Below are positions 3,728 through 6,270 of a stretch of DNA of 6,270 nt, one piece after another. Position 1 is the stretch's first letter. Each line of letters begins with the position of its first letter. Below the pieces are notes generated by a model. That model saw only the letters and a list, made by a program, of their open reading frames with translations, made no database searches and had not been told where the DNA came from. Both the position numbers and the translations under genes were made by a program. Source of the stretch: Candidatus Nitrosopumilus sp. (GTDB lineage Archaea > Thermoproteota > Nitrososphaeria > Nitrososphaerales > Nitrosopumilaceae); NCBI GenBank assembly GCA_013043295.1, contig JABDOO010000121.1:1-6270 (forward strand), written 5' to 3'.

Positions 3728-5407
3728 CTGTCATTATTAGAAAAATTTCCAAATCAATACACTCCTAGAGTCATTCAAAAAGAGATTATTAGTCAAATTG
3801 AAGAGAAAATTAAATCAGGATATAAGAAAATTATTTTATGTGCCCCTACCGGTGTTGGCAAATCACTTGTAGGTGCAACTGTCTCTAACTATTTTGATAG
3901 TTCATTTACTGTGACTGCCTCAAAACATCTTCAAGATCAGTACATCAAGGATATTCCATTTTTAAAACCAGTAAAAGGAAAACAAAACTTCCCTTGTTTG
4001 AAATTGATGGAATCTGAAAAAGTAGATAACGAAAGAAGGGCTATGCGATGGGGGTTAACTTGTGACAAGGGTGAATGTCAGGAAAGAATCAGTAAGAATG
4101 GAAAAGAAGTTTTTGAAGTATGCAAATTTAAACCTACAATTAAACAAGTTGAAGATAATACTGTAGATTCTAACCCCTGTCACTATTACATGCAAAAATA
4201 TGATGCCTTAGTTTCTAAACACTCTCTGTGGAATTATCATGCATTTTTCACAATTATGAAATTCAATAAAAAATTATTTGAGGAATATCTTGATAGAAAA
4301 ATTACTGTATTTGATGAAGCACATAAAATTGAAGATCAGATTATTCAATTTGTTGGATTTGATATTTTCAGTGGACAAGTAGAAGAGTGTAACCTTAATT
4401 CAGAAAAATATGATTTTACAGATTTAGATTCCATGATAAAACTGACCGATGATATGGCGTATTCATATGCTAAAAAAATTAAAGATATCAAAGAAAGCCC
4501 TGCATTTCAAAATGATCCTGACTATGAATTAATTACCGGTTTAGAACGTCGTCATGATAGGTCTGCACAAGCAAAAATTGACATTATGTCTGACAAGGAT
4601 AATTTTGTTGTAAATGATCCTATCAAAGACTTGAATGGAAACTTTCGAACAATATCTGTAAAACCTATAGATGTTTCTAAATTTGCAAATTCCTTTTTTG
4701 AAACTGAATATCAACTTTTTATGTCTGCAACAATTGATAAATCTAGTTTTTGTGAAAATATGGGATTACAAAAAGATGACGTTGCATTTGTTGACACACA
4801 AAAATCTCCTTTTTCTATTGATCATAGGACCGTTAATCTTCTAAATATTAAACGACTAAGTTATGGTTCTACAGAAGAAGATGAGATTGAAGTAATAAAA
4901 ACAATTGATAGAATAATGGATGAGCATTCAAATGAACGTGGATTAATCCTTACATCGTCAATTCCCCGATGCCAAAAAATTATTCGATACCTCTCACCAA
5001 AAAATACTAGCAGAATTCGCCTATGTCATAGTAAAAACAAAGATGGTAAAACTCAAGATGAGGTTATCTCAGAACATGCATCTGATCCGACTGGTGTTTT
5101 ATTATCTTCATCATTATGGGAAGGTGTTGATTTGAAAGATGATTTATCAAGATTTCAGATAATTGCCAAAGTTCCATATCCAAATTATACTGAAAAGAGA
5201 ACTCGTGCAAAAATGAATAAATTCCCACTATGGTATACATCACAAACCTTGACTAAAATTCTCCAGGGTTTTGGCAGATCTATTCGGAGTGATGATGATT
5301 GGGCAAAAACATATGTTTTAGACACTGCTGTAAATAATGTCTTTTTCAAAGGACAACAAATGATTCCAAAGGCCTACTATGATGTTTTAGGAATGGATGA
5401 TAACTAA
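3728..5407 (+). CDS. XPD/DinG-type iron-sulfur superfamily 2 DNA helicase, CTG start
   Basis: This is a 559-residue ATP-dependent helicase, probably unwinding DNA 5' to 3' in repair or replication as its relatives do. Motifs in order: F-P-N-Q-Y-T-P-R-V-I-Q near residues 7-17 (Q-motif-like); Walker A A-P-T-G-V-G-K-S at 39-46; cysteines 90, 112, 117, 132 and 151 in the Fe-S insertion; D-E-A-H at 196-199; S-A-T at 333-335; W-E-G-V-D at 464-468; Q-G-F-G-R-S-I-R at 513-520 (motif VI). Four of the five cysteines would ligate a 4Fe-4S cluster. The first in-frame ATG/GTG/TTG start, GTG at 3911, lies after Walker A and would give a dead 498-residue protein. The frame is open back to a TGA at 3713, and CTG 3728 is the best start, 8 bases after AGGAG. 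It is divergent from the GIY-YIG gene and convergent, 10 bases apart, with a zinc-ribbon gene. XPD versus DinG subfamily is unresolved. Confidence 0.9.
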   Translation: MSLLEKFPNQYTPRVIQKEIISQIEEKIKSGYKKIILCAPTGVGKSLVGATVSNYFDSSFTVTASKHLQDQYIKDIPFLKPVKGKQNFPCLKLMESEKVDNERRAMRWGLTCDKGECQERISKNGKEVFEVCKFKPTIKQVEDNTVDSNPCHYYMQKYDALVSKHSLWNYHAFFTIMKFNKKLFEEYLDRKITVFDEAHKIEDQIIQFVGFDIFSGQVEECNLNSEKYDFTDLDSMIKLTDDMAYSYAKKIKDIKESPAFQNDPDYELITGLERRHDRSAQAKIDIMSDKDNFVVNDPIKDLNGNFRTISVKPIDVSKFANSFFETEYQLFMSATIDKSSFCENMGLQKDDVAFVDTQKSPFSIDHRTVNLLNIKRLSYGSTEEDEIEVIKTIDRIMDEHSNERGLILTSSIPRCQKIIRYLSPKNTSRIRLCHSKNKDGKTQDEVISEHASDPTGVLLSSSLWEGVDLKDDLSRFQIIAKVPYPNYTEKRTRAKMNKFPLWYTSQTLTKILQGFGRSIRSDDDWAKTYVLDTAVNNVFFKGQQMIPKAYYDVLGMDDN

Positions 5408-5417
5408 TTAAAAATAA

Positions 5418-5615
5418 TCATTTTCTGTCTGCACATCCACATTTTACGTATATCATTTTAAATTCTCCATCCGATTTGACATTATGTGACAATGGTTTTC
5501 TGCATTGTTGGCATTCATTGAATCCAAAATATTCGTCAACTTTAATTATTTTATAGTCCCATGATTTTTTTTCTTCATTCCAAAATACTGAATTAATCTC
5601 AGATGGCCCATCCAT
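5418..5615 (-). CDS. Small zinc-ribbon protein, 65 residues
   Basis: An acidic N-terminal part with two Trp (W12, W19) is followed by a four-cysteine ribbon: C35-x2-C38 and C59-G-C61, with His44 between. This layout strongly suggests one structural zinc. The family is not recognised; such stand-alone ribbons are common in archaea and often bind nucleic acid or protein partners. The ATG at 5615 has an ATTAATTAA box (5638-5646) 27 bases upstream, fitting a leaderless mRNA. Its stop faces the helicase stop with only 10 bases between, so the two transcripts probably overlap at their 3' ends. Confidence 0.72.
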   Translation of the reverse strand: MDGPSEINSVFWNEEKKSWDYKIIKVDEYFGFNECQQCRKPLSHNVKSDGEFKMIYVKCGCADRK

Positions 5616-5649
5616 GAATTTGGTGCGTTTAGGTGCATTAATTAATTTT

Positions 5650-5862
5650 CTATGGATTTAGATTTTTGAAATCTAGGCATTTTTCATCAAATTCGTTGAG
5701 GTATTGTTTTGCATTAATTTGTGCATCTATTACGTATAACTCACATGTTTGAGAATCTATCATCTGATTGGTATTGTTGCTATTTGTCATGACTTGTAAG
5801 GAGAGAATACTGACAAGTGCAATTATAATTATTATGGCAAATTTGCTAGAGTAAATGTCCAT
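5650..5862 (-). CDS. Small membrane-anchored extracytoplasmic protein, 70 residues
   Basis: One hydrophobic segment (about residues 8-25, with five Ile in a row) follows a short N-terminus containing Lys7. It acts as signal anchor or signal peptide, leaving about 45 residues outside the membrane. The outer part starts with an Asn/Thr/Ser linker and carries two cysteines, C40 and C62, well placed for one disulfide. No family recognised. The ATG at 5862 is preceded by a TATA-like CTTAAGTATAC (5886-5896), about 29 bases upstream. It lies between two other small minus-strand genes, with 34 and 46 bases on either side; each has its own promoter-like box, so an operon is not required. Confidence 0.66.
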   Translation of the reverse strand: MDIYSSKFAIIIIIALVSILSLQVMTNSNNTNQMIDSQTCELYVIDAQINAKQYLNEFDEKCLDFKNLNP

Positions 5863-5908
5863 TCTTTTTACTTGTTAATTTCAAACTTAAGTATACTGAT
5901 TTGGAATT

Positions 5909-6118
5909 TCATTTTTCTAACAACTCTAAAATCTCTGAATTAGTTTTAATCCATGTTCTAAGATAATTTAAAAATAAATCTTCTAATTCATCCATTGGTA
6001 AATTAGCATATCTTTCATCTGTTCGAAGATCATTAAATTGTTCATGTAGTTGCTCTAGATTTATTTTTTGTTCATCGTTTGTTTCCTTTAACTTTTTAAC
6101 AACTTCTTCTAAATTCAT
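5909..6118 (-). CDS. Small acidic helical protein, 69 residues
   Basis: Not recognised. The protein is rich in Glu, Leu, Lys and Asn and almost entirely helix-forming; residues 1-33 have a heptad-like spacing that could make a coiled coil. N-L-P-M-D-E-L at 39-45 breaks it before a second helix ending E-I-L-E-L-L-E-K. There is no Cys, signal or membrane segment, so it is probably a cytoplasmic adaptor or oligomer-forming protein. The ATG at 6118 is preceded by TTTTTAACC about 26 bases upstream (minus strand), with a stronger TTTATAAAAAG at 6160-6150 that would give a leader of about 10 bases. It is divergent from the partial gene at the right edge. Confidence 0.65.
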   Translation of the reverse strand: MNLEEVVKKLKETNDEQKINLEQLHEQFNDLRTDERYANLPMDELEDLFLNYLRTWIKTNSEILELLEK

Positions 6119-6160
6119 ATTTTTAATTTAGTCTGTGTGGTTAAAAACACTTTTTATAAA

Positions 6161-6180
6161 ATCTGTAATAGATAACAGAT
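6161..6180. promoter_or_regulatory. Dyad, possible operator in a divergent promoter region
   Basis: ATCTGT (6161-6166) and ACAGAT (6175-6180) are perfect inverted half-sites, 8 bases apart; 8 of 10 positions match across the whole 20-base dyad. It touches the TTATAAAA box at 6154-6161 between the divergent genes at 6118 and 6227. A dimeric regulator site is an inference from symmetry and position. Confidence 0.35.
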
Positions 6181-6200
6181 CACTTAAAAAAATACCTTTA

Positions 6201-6230
6201 ATGGAAATTTTAGGCTCAAATCTTAGATGA
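6201..6230 (+). other. Nine-codon mini-ORF overlapping the next start
   Basis: ATG at 6201 opens a frame M-E-I-L-G-S-N-L-R ending with TGA at 6228-6230, which overlaps the ATG at 6227-6229 of the next frame (ATGA). This is the geometry of a translationally coupled leader peptide, but such a short frame can arise by chance. Confidence 0.25.
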
Positions 6231-6270
6231 TTGCCCCTATTGAAATTGAAACTACAAAGGTATACATGAA
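6227..6270 (+). CDS. Partial gene cut by the right edge (N-terminus only)
   Basis: The ATG at 6227 opens a frame to the window end: M-I-A-P-I-E-I-E-T-T-K-V-Y-M, 14 complete codons. The length is too short to identify. Support is the divergent promoter region upstream (boxes at 6154-6161 and about 6193-6200, dyad at 6161-6180) and the absence of any other candidate at this edge. Codons are compatible with a real gene, but the sample is tiny. Confidence 0.4.
   Translation, partial: MIAPIEIETTKVYM

Noticed and set aside
3712..3768. ATG at 3712 as start of an upstream frame
   Set aside because: It is in a different frame from the helicase and ends after 18 codons; using it would require a frameshift for which there is no evidence.
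3911..5407. Helicase starting at GTG 3911
   Set aside because: This start removes Walker A and the Q-like motif, although the upstream frame is open and encodes them.

Overview
The window looks like chromosomal DNA of a marine ammonia-oxidising archaeon of the Nitrosopumilus type (Thaumarchaeota/Nitrososphaerota). This is inferred from gene style, not from a marker gene. The DNA is very AT-rich (about 30% GC by eye) and genes are small, mostly single, and transcribed from both strands. Almost every start codon has an archaeal TATA-like box centred about 25-29 bases upstream and no Shine-Dalgarno sequence, as expected for leaderless mRNAs. The proteins are archaeal in character: an XPD/DinG-type iron-sulfur helicase, many tiny cysteine-rich proteins and a secreted metzincin. 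No rRNA, tRNA, CRISPR array, insertion sequence or integrase is visible.

Left part (1-1614): a minus-strand Cys-rich gene runs off the left edge, divergent from a small Cys-rich plus-strand protein (169-423). A candidate 41-residue ORF follows (429-554). Next comes a membrane-anchored or secreted matrixin-like zinc protease (638-1540). A 25-residue membrane peptide on the opposite strand shares the protease's stop codon region in a CTAG palindrome (1537-1614).

Middle (1615-3310): a 450-base non-coding stretch contains two sizeable inverted repeats, the stronger at 1944-2008. It is followed by a DUF922-like protein that has lost expected zinc ligands (2068-2604), a hairpin/T-run terminator, an unrecognised helical protein on the minus strand (2637-2903), and a 48-residue classical C2H2 zinc-finger protein on the minus strand (2992-3138).

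Right part (3311-6270): a small degenerate GIY-YIG protein (3311-3628, minus) is divergent from the Fe-S superfamily 2 helicase (3728-5407, plus). The helicase seems to use a CTG start; a start at the later in-frame GTG would lose the Walker A motif. Three small minus-strand genes follow: a zinc ribbon (5418-5615), a membrane-anchored peptide (5650-5862) and a helical protein (5909-6118). A dyad at 6161-6180 and a 9-codon mini-ORF precede a plus-strand gene cut by the right edge (6227-6270).

I see no operon-like multi-gene system. The best leads are the GIY-YIG/helicase divergent pair, two enzyme-like proteins with missing catalytic residues, several microproteins below usual annotation cut-offs, and the structured intergenic element at 1935-2024.
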